DNA of 64,000 nt from an uncultured Chlorobiaceae bacterium (lineage in GTDB: Bacteria > Bacteroidota > Chlorobiia > Chlorobiales > Chlorobiaceae): the NCBI GenBank assembly GCA_903824295.1, contig CAIJWE010000051.1:48798-112797 (forward strand), read 5' to 3'. Positions within the stretch are counted from its first letter, which is position 1, and each line of letters starts with the position of its first letter. Below the pieces are notes generated by a model, which saw only the letters and a program-made list of their open reading frames with translations, made no database searches and had not been told where the DNA came from. A program made the translations under genes and the position numbers. Shown one piece after another: positions 8,955 through 18,427 of the stretch.

Positions 8955-10503
8955 GTCACTTGATGATATCCGGCTCACCCATCCCCATCTCTACCAGGCC
9001 TTTTCAGGGCTTGCGGACGGAGAGCGGCATCTGCATCGTATCAATGAGCTCGACCGTTACTGGGAGAGGTTGCAACAGCCTGTCCGGCAGGTCATTTTGG
9101 CCGCCGACCACCTGCCCAAAGAGGCCCGTATCAGCGGCGAGTATGATCTGATCTATGCGGGCGGGACGCTCAGCCTGCTTCATGCGGCGGTGATGGCAGG
9201 AAAGTATAAGCGCAAGGTGATGATTTTTGATCGCCAGACTCCAGCAAAATCGACCAGAGACTGGAACATCTCAAGGAATGAACTGCTCAATCTCTCCTCT
9301 GCCGGACTTTTTACCGAGAGTGAAATTGATTCCGTCATTGTCCGTCGGTACAAAAGCGGCTGGGTCGAGTTTTATCAGCCTGACGGCAGCCAGAAAAGGC
9401 TGACCATCGAAAACGTCCTCGATTGCGCCGTTGATGCCGACAAACTGCTCAATCTGGCAAAAGAGAAGGTCATGGCTGTTGCCGGCAGTACCCTGCTTGC
9501 CGAAACCACCTTCACCTGCTCTTACCAGTTTGACGACCATATTGTGGTGCAGGTTGAGGATCGTCAGGGCAAACCATTCTGGTACAAGGCAAAAGTGCTC
9601 GTTGATGTGATGGGCATCCTTTCGCCAATTGCCATGCAGCTCAACGAAGGCTCACCGCAGACCCATGTCTGCCCTACCGTCGGCACCATAGCAAGCGGTT
9701 TCGAAGATATTGATTTCGATACCGGTGAAATTCTTGCCACTACAGGCCCCGCCGAGCTCTTTCAGGGAGGTGGGCGGCAACTGATCTGGGAAGGCTTTCC
9801 CGCCGACGCTCAAAAGTATATCACCTATTTGTTCTTTTATGACGAGGCCGACTCCCCGAACGACAAATCCCTGCTCAGCCTCTTCGAGAGCTACTTCAAG
9901 CGGTTGCCGGAATACAAAAAAGCGGGGAAAGATTTTGTCATTCACCGTCCCGTCTATGGCATCATTCCTGCCTATTGCCACGACGGCTTCAACCGAACGC
10001 GCGAGATTGCCGATGACCACATCATTCTTTTCGGTGACGCGGCATCACTTGGCTCTCCGCTCACCTTCTGCGGCTTTGGATCGATGGTACGCAACCTGCA
10101 CCATCTTACCGCCAATCTTGACATGGCGCTGCTCGACCAAAACCTCTCCAAAAAGCACCTTGAAACCATCAGCGCCTACGAACCCAATGTCGCCTCGATG
10201 GCCAATCTCATGAAGTACATGTGCTTCAATGCGGTTACCGATGAACCCAACTTTGTCAACGACCTGATGAACGAGGTGATGGTGGTGCTCGACGACCTTC
10301 CCCAGCACTATCGTCAGGCCATGTTCCGTGACGAAATGAAGATTGAGGAGCTTGTTGTGGTGATGCTGCGCGTTGCCTGGCGCTACCCCAGGGTGCTGAC
10401 GGCCACCTGGGAGAAGCTTGGAGTACAGGGCTCTCTCAGCTTTTTCAAAAATCTTGCCGGATGGGCATTCTCAGCCGTCCGAAAACCTTTTTTTCATCGA
10501 TGA
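8947..10503 (+). CDS. cruA: Lycopene cyclase of the CruA/CruP family
   Basis: This 518-residue flavoprotein has an N-terminal Rossmann pattern ([19 protein letters not shown]), the family segment [19 protein letters not shown] followed by [13 protein letters not shown], and the C-terminal FAD site [19 protein letters not shown] followed by SMVRNLHH. These match the CruA/CruP cyclases of green sulfur bacteria and cyanobacteria, not CrtY or CrtL. It would cyclise lycopene to gamma- or beta-carotene on the way to chlorobactene or isorenieratene. It overlaps lolD by 8 bp and ligA by an ATGA, an odd mix of functions in one transcript. CruP is the main alternative, because I cannot align it here. 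Confidence 0.75.
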   Translation: MHKSLDDIRLTHPHLYQAFSGLADGERHLHRINELDRYWERLQQPVRQVILAADHLPKEARISGEYDLIYAGGTLSLLHAAVMAGKYKRKVMIFDRQTPAKSTRDWNISRNELLNLSSAGLFTESEIDSVIVRRYKSGWVEFYQPDGSQKRLTIENVLDCAVDADKLLNLAKEKVMAVAGSTLLAETTFTCSYQFDDHIVVQVEDRQGKPFWYKAKVLVDVMGILSPIAMQLNEGSPQTHVCPTVGTIASGFEDIDFDTGEILATTGPAELFQGGGRQLIWEGFPADAQKYITYLFFYDEADSPNDKSLLSLFESYFKRLPEYKKAGKDFVIHRPVYGIIPAYCHDGFNRTREIADDHIILFGDAASLGSPLTFCGFGSMVRNLHHLTANLDMALLDQNLSKKHLETISAYEPNVASMANLMKYMCFNAVTDEPNFVNDLMNEVMVVLDDLPQHYRQAMFRDEMKIEELVVVMLRVAWRYPRVLTATWEKLGVQGSLSFFKNLAGWAFSAVRKPFFHR

Positions 10504-12512
10504 CCGATAGCACGAGCCCGAGAGAGACGATCACACAGCTTCGCCGCGAGATTGAGCGCCACAACCATCTCTATTACGTTGAGGCAAAGCCGGAACTCAC
10601 CGATTTCGACTTTGACCGCCTTCTCGAGCAACTCATCGCCCTTGAACGGCAGTTTCCGGAACTGCTTCTGCCCGACAGCCCCTCGCAACGGGTGGGAGGG
10701 TCCATTACGAAAGCCTTCCCTCCGGTGCAGCACCGTGAACCGATGCTCAGCCTCTCCAATACCTACTCCACCCTCGAGGTCGAGGAGTTCGTCAACCGCG
10801 TCAAAAAGCTGCTTCTCCTCGAAGGGGTGGAAGAGCAGGAGATGGTCGCCGAACTGAAGTTTGACGGCGTAGCCATCAGCCTCCTCTACCGTGACGGCAT
10901 TCTGGTCAGGGGCGCAACACGCGGTGACGGACGCCAGGGCGACGACATCACGGCAAACCTGCGCACCATCCCGACCATTCCCCTGCGGCTGAACGCCCTT
11001 GCTGAGAGCGGAGAAGGGGAGGTTGAAGTACGCGGCGAAGTCTTCATGCGCAAGGAGGATTTTGAGCGTATCAACGAAAATCGCCCGGAGGAAGATCGAT
11101 TCGCCAACCCTCGCAATGCCACGGCAGGCAGTCTCAAACTGCAGGATTCAGCCGAAGTTGCCCGTCGCCGAATGTGCTTTGTCGCCTACTATCTCAAAGG
11201 GCTTCACGATGAATCAACCGCACACCTCCGCCGTCTTGCACTGCTCAGCCAGCTCGGCTTCTTTACCGGCGACCATTACCGGCTCTGCCCTGGAGTACCC
11301 GAGATCAACGATTTTATTGCCCGATGGTCAGAAGAGCGCTGGAAACTCCCCTATGAGACCGACGGCGTTGTGTTGAAACTCAACGATGTCGTCTGCTGGC
11401 AAAAACTGGGTGCAACCGCCAAAAGTCCCCGCTGGGCCATCGCCTATAAATATCCGGCACAGCAGGCCAGAACCGTGCTGCACAATGTCATTTTTCAGGT
11501 CGGACGGCTCGGCACCATCACCCCGGTGGCCGAACTTGAGCCGGTGCTCATTGCCGGTTCAACCGTTTCTCGCTCAACCCTCCACAATTTTGACGAAATT
11601 GAGCGTCTTGGTCTCATGCTGCACGACCGGGTCATCATCGAAAAATCAGGCGAGGTGATTCCCAAAGTGGTGCGCACCATTCCCGAAGAGCGTCCAGCGG
11701 ATGCCGAGCCCATTCTGCCGCCCTCAAGCTGCCCCTCCTGCCAGACGCCGCTCGTCAGGCCGGAGAACGAAGTCAGCTACTCCTGCCCGAACGAAGAGGA
11801 GTGCCCGGCCCAGATCAAGGGGCGGGTACTGCACTTTGCCTCGCGTAACGCCATGGATATCCAGACCCTCGGCGACGCACTCGTTGAACAGCTTGTGGCC
11901 AAAGGGCTCATCAAGGGCCCCGCTGACCTCTATTTTCTTCAGGAAGAAGAGCTGGCAACGCTTGACCGCATGGGCAAAAAGTCGGCACAGAACATTCTCG
12001 GAGCCCTTGAAAAAAGTCGTGAAAAAAGCTACGAGCGTCTCCTCTACGCCCTCGGAATCCGTCACGTCGGACGCGCCACGGCCCGTGAACTCTCGCAAGC
12101 ATGTCCCTCGATCGATACCCTCCAGCAGGCAACCGAAGAGCAGCTTGCAACCGTACCCGATATCGGCCCCGTGGTTGCGAGAAGCATTATCGACTACTTT
12201 TCCAGGGGGTCATGGCCATCCCTCCTCGCAAAACTGCGCTCTGCGGGTCTGCCGCTCTCAGCCTCAGAGCCAAAAGAGCAGGTCAACAAAAACTTCGAAG
12301 GGCTCACAGTCCTCTTTACCGGCGCTCTTGCGCACTACGACCGACAGCAAGCTGCGGAACTGGTGATGGAGCGCGGCGGCAGGGTAGTCGGCTCGGTCAG
12401 CAAAAAAACCGGCATGGTTGTCGCCGGCAGTGACGCGGGCAGCAAACTCCAGAAAGCGCTCAAGCTCGGCGTCAGGGTTGTTACCGAGGATGAGTTTGAG
12501 TCAATGCTCTGA
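10500..12512 (+). CDS. ligA: NAD-dependent DNA ligase LigA
   Basis: The ORF opens at 10461, but the ATG at 10500 overlaps the cruA stop (ATGA) and gives 670 residues, the usual LigA length. The domains in order are: Ia (HNHLYY), the adenylation domain with the lysine in [15 protein letters not shown] fold, a four-cysteine zinc finger (CPSCQTPL and later cysteines), helix-hairpin-helix repeats ([22 protein letters not shown]), and a C-terminal BRCT domain ([12 protein letters not shown]). It seals nicks during replication and repair. An inverted repeat after the stop separates it from the convergent menG. Confidence 0.96.
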   Translation: MTDSTSPRETITQLRREIERHNHLYYVEAKPELTDFDFDRLLEQLIALERQFPELLLPDSPSQRVGGSITKAFPPVQHREPMLSLSNTYSTLEVEEFVNRVKKLLLLEGVEEQEMVAELKFDGVAISLLYRDGILVRGATRGDGRQGDDITANLRTIPTIPLRLNALAESGEGEVEVRGEVFMRKEDFERINENRPEEDRFANPRNATAGSLKLQDSAEVARRRMCFVAYYLKGLHDESTAHLRRLALLSQLGFFTGDHYRLCPGVPEINDFIARWSEERWKLPYETDGVVLKLNDVVCWQKLGATAKSPRWAIAYKYPAQQARTVLHNVIFQVGRLGTITPVAELEPVLIAGSTVSRSTLHNFDEIERLGLMLHDRVIIEKSGEVIPKVVRTIPEERPADAEPILPPSSCPSCQTPLVRPENEVSYSCPNEEECPAQIKGRVLHFASRNAMDIQTLGDALVEQLVAKGLIKGPADLYFLQEEELATLDRMGKKSAQNILGALEKSREKSYERLLYALGIRHVGRATARELSQACPSIDTLQQATEEQLATVPDIGPVVARSIIDYFSRGSWPSLLAKLRSAGLPLSASEPKEQVNKNFEGLTVLFTGALAHYDRQQAAELVMERGGRVVGSVSKKTGMVVAGSDAGSKLQKALKLGVRVVTEDEFESML

Positions 12513-12514
12513 TC

Positions 12515-12576
12515 CCGGGAACGCCGAGCTCCAGCTCGGCCTAAAAAAATGCCAAGCTGGAGCTTGGCGCTCCCGG
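12515..12576. terminator. Large imperfect palindrome between convergent ligA and menG
   Basis: Two 26-nt arms are separated by 10 nt (ctaaaaaaat). The left arm contains GCCGAGCTCCAGCTCGGC and the right arm GCCAAGCTGGAGCTTGGC, and each arm also folds on itself. It lies 2 bp after ligA and directly at the menG stop, so it probably works as a bidirectional terminator. Its sequence resembles a dispersed AGCTGGAGCT repeat known from several bacterial genomes; that resemblance is from memory. Confidence 0.6.
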
Positions 12577-13326
12577 TTATTTTTTAGCGACGTAGAGAAT
12601 CGAAGTCTCAAAGGTCATCGGAAAATAGTCCGCCTTTTTAAAGCCGCTTTTTTTCAGGATGGCGGTAAACGCCTCAGCCTGCGCAAACTTTTCAACCGAG
12701 TGGGGCAGATAGTCGTAGGCAAAGGTAGATTTGCTGAACAATCCGGCAATTTTCGGCAGCACCTTTTTGAAATAGATCAGATAGAGCTTTTTCATAAGCG
12801 CATTGCGCGGTATCATCGGCTCGATAATGAGGGCGTGACCGCCCGGCTTCAGGACGCGGTGGAACTCCCGCATGCCCTCGTTCAGGTTTTCAAAATTTCT
12901 CACCCCGAAACCGGCGCTCACCACATCAAAGCTCGCGTTGCCAAAGGGGAGCTTTTCGGCATACCCCTCAATAAAGGTGATCTCTGGATACTTTTTGCGT
13001 GCAAGCAGCAGCATTTCAGGTGAAAGGTCAAGAGCGGTCACCTTTGCGCCCGCTATTTTGGCCATGGCATTCGCCAAATCACCCGTGCCGGTAGCGACAT
13101 CCAGAATCCGGGGAGCCGTATTTCTGCCGAGCAACTCTTTTGCCCTGCTTGTCGCCTTTGCCCGCCAGTAGTTGTCTATTCCAAGACTGAGCAGATGGTT
13201 CAAAAAATCGTAGGTCGGAGCAACCTCATCAAACATGCTCTTGATCGAGGCTCTCGACTTGGTCTGATTCAGAGATTTTGCGCTCTCTCTGGCCAGATTG
13301 CCCGTCAGGTCAGTTTTTTTTGCCAT
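12577..13326 (-). CDS. menG: Demethylmenaquinone methyltransferase (MenG/UbiE)
   Basis: The ORF extends upstream, but the start at 13326 ([19 protein letters not shown]) gives 249 residues and fits the family. Motifs are [20 protein letters not shown], the SAM-binding [24 protein letters not shown] and [20 protein letters not shown]. It makes the last C-methylation in menaquinone synthesis; green sulfur bacteria have menaquinone and no ubiquinone, which is why MenG is preferred to UbiE. The start overlaps the hisI stop by 17 bp, so hisI and menG are co-transcribed. Confidence 0.92.
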   Translation of the reverse strand: MAKKTDLTGNLARESAKSLNQTKSRASIKSMFDEVAPTYDFLNHLLSLGIDNYWRAKATSRAKELLGRNTAPRILDVATGTGDLANAMAKIAGAKVTALDLSPEMLLLARKKYPEITFIEGYAEKLPFGNASFDVVSAGFGVRNFENLNEGMREFHRVLKPGGHALIIEPMIPRNALMKKLYLIYFKKVLPKIAGLFSKSTFAYDYLPHSVEKFAQAEAFTAILKKSGFKKADYFPMTFETSILYVAKK

Positions 13327-13723
13327 AAACATCTTCAGGGTTAAACATGAGTGTATCGCAAATCTCCATCGAGAGGTCACTCGTTGCCTTGCGGTAAAAG
13401 CAGGAGTGGTAGCCCGCGTGGCAGGCACCGCCGGTCTGTGAAACTTTTAAAAGCAGGGTGTCGCCATCGCAGTCAATCAGCAGATCATGCACCACCTGCA
13501 TATTGCCTGACGATTCACCTTTCAGCCAAAGCTCTTTGCGACTGCGGCTCCAGTAACAGGCTCTCTTTTTTTCGAGGGTCATCTCAAGACTCTCGCGGTT
13601 CATCCAGGCCATCATCAAAACCTTGCCTGTTTCATGATCCTGCACAATTGCCGGCACAAGCCCTTTTTCATCAAACTTTACTGTTTCAAGAAAGCTTTTC
13701 TGGATATCTTGATTATCGACCAT
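13310..13723 (-). CDS. hisI: Phosphoribosyl-AMP cyclohydrolase HisI
   Basis: This 137-residue protein has the HisI core [38 protein letters not shown] and the metal-binding [20 protein letters not shown] with HSCFYR. It opens the purine ring in the third step of histidine synthesis. It is the stand-alone HisI form without a fused HisE domain. It is the upstream member of a two-gene unit with menG; hisH and hisA lie about 9 kb away, so histidine genes are scattered here. Confidence 0.95.
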   Translation of the reverse strand: MVDNQDIQKSFLETVKFDEKGLVPAIVQDHETGKVLMMAWMNRESLEMTLEKKRACYWSRSRKELWLKGESSGNMQVVHDLLIDCDGDTLLLKVSQTGGACHAGYHSCFYRKATSDLSMEICDTLMFNPEDVYGKKN

Positions 13724-13892
13724 TGATGGTGTAGATTAAGTGGTTTTTATCCCGGAGCCCCTCACGCCGGAGGAGAGGGAAAAGAAAAATGTTTTTAAAG
13801 ATTGATAAAATTATGGAAAAACCAAGATCGTAATGGATAAAAAGATCAAAACAGGTAACTTCCCAAAGCTGAATTCATAATAATCAAGCTCC

Positions 13893-14975
13893 ATGCAGCC
13901 CCTACAGAAATTTCTTCCAAAATATACCATCGCTCTTGCCGTTCTTTTTGCAGCCACGGTCATTTTTCTTATGACCAGAGGCAATACGGTCAATATCGAG
14001 GTGGAGAAGGTGACCAATGCCGAGCTGGTTCAGGCCATCTATGCCACAGGATTTGTTGAAGCCGATGCCGTCGCCAACCTCAGTGCTGAATCTTCAGGAA
14101 CGGTCAGTTACGTCGGTGCTCTCGAAGGGCAGCAGGTCACTGCCGGCCAGAAAATTCTCCAATTCAGCAGCCCGCAGCCACAACTTGCCCTTCGTGAAGC
14201 GAGGGCAGCCCTGGCCGAACAGCAGGCCCAGACAACCGACAACAGGCGTCGTCGTGCCCGAAAGGAGAACCTCTTTGCTGAAGGGGCGATATCGCGTCAG
14301 GAGCTCGATGATGCCGAAAAAATGAGCATCCAGGGAGAAGAGTTGCTCCAGCAAAAGGCCCTCAAATTGAAGATGCGTGAAGATGACCTGAAAAAATTGA
14401 CCGTCATCGCACCCTTTGCGGGCATACTCACCTTGCAGAATGTCAAGGAGGGCGACTATGTCGCGGCCAACTCCCTCGTTGCACGGGTGGTCGATACCTC
14501 AAGCTACATGGTCACTGTTGAGGTTGATGAGCTCGATATTCCCCGCATACGCAACGGCCAGAAGGCAACCGTCGCCTTTGATGCCTGGCCCGACAAGCGG
14601 CTCTCGGCCATGGTCTCCCGTATTGTACCCCAGACAGACCGGATAACGAAGACCTCAAAGATTTATCTGACGCTCGACCATCCAGCCACCGATATTCAGG
14701 CAGGGATGAGTGCAACAGCCAACATCATCTACAGTATCAGGCCCAATGCCCTTCTGGTCAGAAAAAGCTCTATCATTGAAGAAAACCGTCAGAGCTACGC
14801 CTGGAAAATTGAAAACGGTAAACTGAAAAAACAGCCCATCCAGACTGGAGCCAGTGACATGACCTTTGTTGAGGTGCGGCAGGGGCTTAAAAAAGGGGAC
14901 TCCATCGCCCTCGTCCCCGAAACAGGGTTCCATGAGGGGATGCAGGTCAACGTCATTGCTAAAAAGAAGAGCTGA
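13893..14975 (+). CDS. Membrane-fusion (periplasmic adaptor) protein of an efflux system
   Basis: This 360-residue protein has one N-terminal membrane anchor (IALAVLFAATVIFLM), then the lipoyl half-motif LSAESSGTVSYVGALEGQQV, a coiled-coil hairpin rich in Ala, Gln and Arg (about residues 90-150), the second half-motif APFAGILTLQNVKEGDYV and a beta-barrel domain. This is the HlyD/AcrA adaptor layout. It would bridge an inner-membrane ABC or RND pump and an outer-membrane channel. No pump gene is adjacent; the next gene, 7 bp on, encodes a NYN-S1 protein, so the partner must be elsewhere. Confidence 0.85.
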   Translation: MQPLQKFLPKYTIALAVLFAATVIFLMTRGNTVNIEVEKVTNAELVQAIYATGFVEADAVANLSAESSGTVSYVGALEGQQVTAGQKILQFSSPQPQLALREARAALAEQQAQTTDNRRRRARKENLFAEGAISRQELDDAEKMSIQGEELLQQKALKLKMREDDLKKLTVIAPFAGILTLQNVKEGDYVAANSLVARVVDTSSYMVTVEVDELDIPRIRNGQKATVAFDAWPDKRLSAMVSRIVPQTDRITKTSKIYLTLDHPATDIQAGMSATANIIYSIRPNALLVRKSSIIEENRQSYAWKIENGKLKKQPIQTGASDMTFVEVRQGLKKGDSIALVPETGFHEGMQVNVIAKKKS

Positions 14976-14982
14976 GGTTATT

Positions 14983-15843
14983 ATGGGCCGAGCGGCTGTT
15001 TATATTGATGGGGCAAACCTCTTTTTTACCCAGCGTCATCTGGGGTGGCAGATCGACTTTTCACGTCTGATGGCCTTTTTCATCTCCGCATACGTCTCAG
15101 TGCAGGCAAATTACTACGTCCCGGCGTCCGAACCGGTTTCAGAGGAAAATGCGGCATTCACCCGGGTACTGACAGCCCATGGCTACCGAATCACCTCAAA
15201 ACCGGTGAAAAAGATTGTAAACAAAGAGACCGGAGTGGTGGTCATGAAAGGCAATCTCGATGTTGAGCTTGTTGTTGATGCCCTGAGCGCAGCCGATCAG
15301 TACGACACCTTTATCCTCTTCAGTGGCGACAGTGATTTTTTACCCCTGCTGAGGGCTTTAAAAGAGAAGGGAAAAGAGATTATCGTCTATTCTACCCAGG
15401 GGCTGAGCGCAAGGGAGCTGCTTGCCGAACCAGGCGTAGCCTATTGTGATCTTGCTCTTCTCAAAGAGCGGATTGAACAGGCCAGGCCGGGAGAGATGCA
15501 GCGTGTTGAGGGGCTGGCGGGGGGCAACGAGCCAGACTTTTCGCTTCCTCTTCCCGCTGTCGGCACCATCTTCACCGGCAGTGTCCTGAAGGTACAGTCG
15601 TACGGAATTTTTCTCAGCAACCCCTATCATGTCAAATGTCTTCTACCCCTTGGTTTTCTTGGTATCAGCCGTCATATCACCGACCTTACGGCCATTGTGC
15701 GCATGAGCGATATTTTTGATGTGGTGGTCTTTCACGTTAATGCCGCCCGTGAGGTGGCTGAAATTACCGTCAAACTGGCCGACAAAAAAATGACAGAGGA
15801 GCTGACGTCGCGCATAGAAGGGTCAGCGGAGCATTATCGCTGA
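14983..15843 (+). CDS. NYN-domain nuclease-like protein with C-terminal S1-like domain
   Basis: The ORF starts at 14866, but the ATG at 14983 (MGRAAVYIDGANLFFTQRHL) begins the real domain, giving 286 residues. The NYN/PIN-like fold (LabA/DUF88 type) shows acidic residues in VYIDGAN, KGNLDVELVVDAL and LFSGDSDFLPLLRAL. From about residue 185 a different domain follows, VGTIFTGSVLKVQSYGIFLS to EVAEITVKL, which looks like an S1/OB RNA-binding fold. A predicted ribonuclease core joined to an RNA-binding domain suggests RNA processing or decay. It follows the adaptor gene by 7 bp and overlaps the convergent cbiO by 10 bp. Confidence 0.75.
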   Translation: MGRAAVYIDGANLFFTQRHLGWQIDFSRLMAFFISAYVSVQANYYVPASEPVSEENAAFTRVLTAHGYRITSKPVKKIVNKETGVVVMKGNLDVELVVDALSAADQYDTFILFSGDSDFLPLLRALKEKGKEIIVYSTQGLSARELLAEPGVAYCDLALLKERIEQARPGEMQRVEGLAGGNEPDFSLPLPAVGTIFTGSVLKVQSYGIFLSNPYHVKCLLPLGFLGISRHITDLTAIVRMSDIFDVVVFHVNAAREVAEITVKLADKKMTEELTSRIEGSAEHYR

Positions 15844-16553
15844 AGGCGGAGCGGAAGCTCAAGACTGTTGGCTTCAAGCAATGCACGGTTGCTGAGAATA
15901 TCTCTGGTCGCGCCCTCCTCCACCATGCGGCCCTGGTTCATGATACAGACCCTCTGGCAGGTATCCCACACAAAGTCGAGGTCGTGCGACACCGTTATTT
16001 TTGTTATTCCAAGCCCGTTGACCAGATTGATCAGCTTTCTGCGGTTTTTCGGGTCAAGATCGGCCGTGGGTTCATCCATGACAAGCACCTCGGGGTTCAT
16101 CACCAGCACCGCTGCAAAGGAGGCAAACCGCTTCTGACCTTGCGACAGGTGCGCAGGAGGTTTGTCGCGCAACTCCCAGAGGTTCAGCTCCCGCAGTCTC
16201 TCTTCGACAAGCGCGGCAATTTTTCCACGATCCATACCGAGATTTTGGGGCCCGAAGGCGACATCGTCATACAGCCTTGCCGTAAAGAGCTGGTCATCCG
16301 GGTTTTGAAAGAGCAGGCCAACCATTTTATGGATACGATCAAGATTTTTTTTGCTCACGACGGTGCCGCCAATCGAAATCGAGCCCTCCTGCGCCAGAAA
16401 GTAGCCGTTCAGGTGGTTGACCAGTGTTGATTTTCCGGCACCGTTTGCCCCCACAATACCCACCGAACTCCCTTTGGCAACGGCAAGAGTGATTCGCTCG
16501 ATGGCCCTGGTGCCGTCAGGCCATGAAAAGCTGAGATCCTTGATGGAGATCAT
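15834..16553 (-). CDS. cbiO: ECF-type cobalt/nickel transporter ATPase CbiO
   Basis: This 239-residue ABC ATPase has Walker A GANGAGKSTLVNHLNG, Q-loop LLFQNPDDQLF, the CbiO/EcfA signature SQGQKRFASFAAVLV and Walker B VLVMDEPTADLDP. The Q-loop NPDDQLF and the neighbours CbiQ and CbiM mark it as the energising ATPase of an ECF metal transporter. It is the last gene of the minus-strand run and its stop overlaps the convergent NYN gene. Confidence 0.92.
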   Translation of the reverse strand: MISIKDLSFSWPDGTRAIERITLAVAKGSSVGIVGANGAGKSTLVNHLNGYFLAQEGSISIGGTVVSKKNLDRIHKMVGLLFQNPDDQLFTARLYDDVAFGPQNLGMDRGKIAALVEERLRELNLWELRDKPPAHLSQGQKRFASFAAVLVMNPEVLVMDEPTADLDPKNRRKLINLVNGLGITKITVSHDLDFVWDTCQRVCIMNQGRMVEEGATRDILSNRALLEANSLELPLRLQR

Positions 16554-16566
16554 TGGGGATAACCGT

Positions 16567-17334
16567 TTAAAAGATCAGGCGAAGTGCAAGAAAAAGGAGC
16601 GACCAGAGAGCGATGGTTTTCCAGTCACCGAGGCTTATTTTTTCACCATGCCGAGTTGACATTTGCCCCTGAAAACCCCTTGCCGCCATAGCCCGGTAAA
16701 GCCTTTCGGCACGGTTTACCGTTCTTAAAAGCAGCGATCCGACAAGTGATGCTGTGTTGGAAAACTCTCTTCCCCTCCGGCCAAACGACCGCAGATCCCT
16801 TGCTTTCTGCATCGAAAGAGCCTCCTCCTGCAATACGGAACTGTAACGGTAGAGCAGCATCAGTTGCGTAACCAGTACTTCCGGGACATGAAACGCTTCA
16901 AGGGCGCGGCATATCCGGTAAAAGGGAATGCAGAGGGTAACCGAAAGCAGGCCAGCCAGAGAGATGATGGTTTTTGCAACAATGACCGCTCCTGAAATCA
17001 TTCCTCCGCTGAGGGTTACTCCAGAGATTTGCATGACAGGGCTCCGGTCGAGCAAAAGATTTCCGGAAGCCATAACGAGCACGAAGGGAGAAATCTGCAA
17101 CAGTCGTTTCGTCACCATTCCAGCGGGAACCTTTGCCACGCTCATGAGAAAAAGCGGAAAAGCTCCGAAAGCAATCACTCCTGCAAGGTTGAATTTCGGG
17201 ATCGAAAGCAGAGATACAATAAAAAGCGCTGTCACCAAAAGAGCAGACCGGTCACTTCCGAGGAATGGAGAGGCCTGAGCCGCTGTTTCCTGTCCAGCAA
17301 GAGCAGAGCCAATGGAGGATACCCGTGACTGCAT
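16567..17334 (-). CDS. cbiQ: ECF-type cobalt/nickel transporter transmembrane subunit CbiQ
   Basis: The ORF track begins at 17601, but the first 89 residues are an antisense-like Cys-rich stretch. The real start is the ATG at 17334 (MQSRVSSIGSALAGQETAA), which overlaps the cbiM stop as ATGA, giving 255 residues. It has the T-component features: several hydrophobic helices, the ATPase-contact motif RALEAFHVPEVLVTQLML and the second motif KARDLRSFGRRGREF. It couples ATP hydrolysis by CbiO to CbiM. Confidence 0.9.
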   Translation of the reverse strand: MQSRVSSIGSALAGQETAAQASPFLGSDRSALLVTALFIVSLLSIPKFNLAGVIAFGAFPLFLMSVAKVPAGMVTKRLLQISPFVLVMASGNLLLDRSPVMQISGVTLSGGMISGAVIVAKTIISLAGLLSVTLCIPFYRICRALEAFHVPEVLVTQLMLLYRYSSVLQEEALSMQKARDLRSFGRRGREFSNTASLVGSLLLRTVNRAERLYRAMAARGFQGQMSTRHGEKISLGDWKTIALWSLLFLALRLIF

Positions 17335-18347
17335 CACAACTGTTTTGGTTCGTTTCGTTTTCTGCCCAGCAAAAGACCGGCAGTTCCGGCAGCAGCAAGG
17401 ACAGAAAGACTTCCGATGATGCCCGACAAACTGGTACCGGCATCGACAGGTGACTCCGGGTTTGCAAGGGATTCCCGGGCAGATCTGAATCCATAATCGG
17501 GAAGAAAGGCGACCTTCTGCTGAAAAGCTGCAAGAGCAACATGCAGAGGATTGGCTGCCGGGCTGAACTCGGCAGAGCCTGTCACCTTCGCAATTGACCA
17601 CTCAAGACCGTCAGGTTGCGAAGAGGCAAACCACGATACTACCCCTCCGACGAGGAGTGCCAGAATGGCAAACAGTGCAAAGGTAAACCGGGGATGCAGA
17701 GCCGTATTTGACGGAACAAGCAATCCCGGTTCAGTTCGTGCAACAAAAGCAAGCACTCCCCAGGTAACCACTCCCTCAACAATCCCGATGGCAAGATGGA
17801 GCGGCAGCATGAAAAGAACAAAGGTGCTGAACGGCAACTCTGTTATACCAGAAACGAGCGTTTCAAGAACAACAAAAAATGCCCCCATCAAGAGTCCGGC
17901 TGTTGCGGCCATCATGCTGCCAGCCGCAAGTTTTCCCGGAGTTGGAGCATTTCCGGCAATAATCCGATAGATGAAAGGGTAAGCAATAAATGCAGGAAAA
18001 AAAGCCAGGTTAAAAATATTGCAGCCCAGAGCGAGCAGTCCGCCATCAGCAAAAAAAAGGCACTGAATAATAAGCACCGAAGCAAGGGTTATAAATGCCC
18101 GGTAAGGGCCGAGCAATACGGTCAGGAGAAGCCCACCACCAAGGTGACCGCTTGAACCGGTGCCGGGGATGCTGAAGTTGATCATCTGCGCAGCAAAAAC
18201 AAAAGCTCCGAGCACACCCATGAGCGCCGTTTTGCTGTTATCGTTCTCTTCGGTAATCTTTTTTGCCGAATAGCCGATAAGCGCACCGCTTGCAATCCAG
18301 AATGCGCCGCCCGTAACCGGTGACAAAAGTGCATCAGCCATATGCAT
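17334..18347 (-). CDS. cbiM: ECF-type cobalt/nickel substrate-binding membrane subunit CbiM with PDGLE domain
   Basis: This 337-residue protein begins MHMADALLSPVTGGAFWI, with the N-terminal MHM-type metal ligand of CbiM/NikM. It also has NFSIPGTGSSGHLGGGLLL, which carries the conserved His. About seven membrane segments are followed by a C-terminal part containing SSQPDGLEWSIAKVTGSA, the PDGLE domain that replaces a separate CbiN/NikN subunit, and a final membrane anchor. The neighbour NikR suggests nickel as the substrate, but cobalt cannot be excluded from sequence. Confidence 0.92.
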   Translation of the reverse strand: MHMADALLSPVTGGAFWIASGALIGYSAKKITEENDNSKTALMGVLGAFVFAAQMINFSIPGTGSSGHLGGGLLLTVLLGPYRAFITLASVLIIQCLFFADGGLLALGCNIFNLAFFPAFIAYPFIYRIIAGNAPTPGKLAAGSMMAATAGLLMGAFFVVLETLVSGITELPFSTFVLFMLPLHLAIGIVEGVVTWGVLAFVARTEPGLLVPSNTALHPRFTFALFAILALLVGGVVSWFASSQPDGLEWSIAKVTGSAEFSPAANPLHVALAAFQQKVAFLPDYGFRSARESLANPESPVDAGTSLSGIIGSLSVLAAAGTAGLLLGRKRNEPKQL

Positions 18348-18365
18348 AATACCATCTCCTGTAAT

Positions 18366-18389
18366 GTAAGGGCGGGGCCATCCCGCCCC
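18366..18389 (+). repeat. REP-like hairpin repeat (GTAAG subtype), copy 1
   Basis: GTAAG head plus hairpin GGGCGGG-N5-CCCGCCC with a central GCCAT variant. It lies in the gap between the outer-membrane protein gene and cbiM and would be transcribed between them. Confidence 0.85.
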
Positions 18390-18427
18390 ATATTCAAAAC
18401 AAATCCCCCCTGATAAACGTCCCGCAT

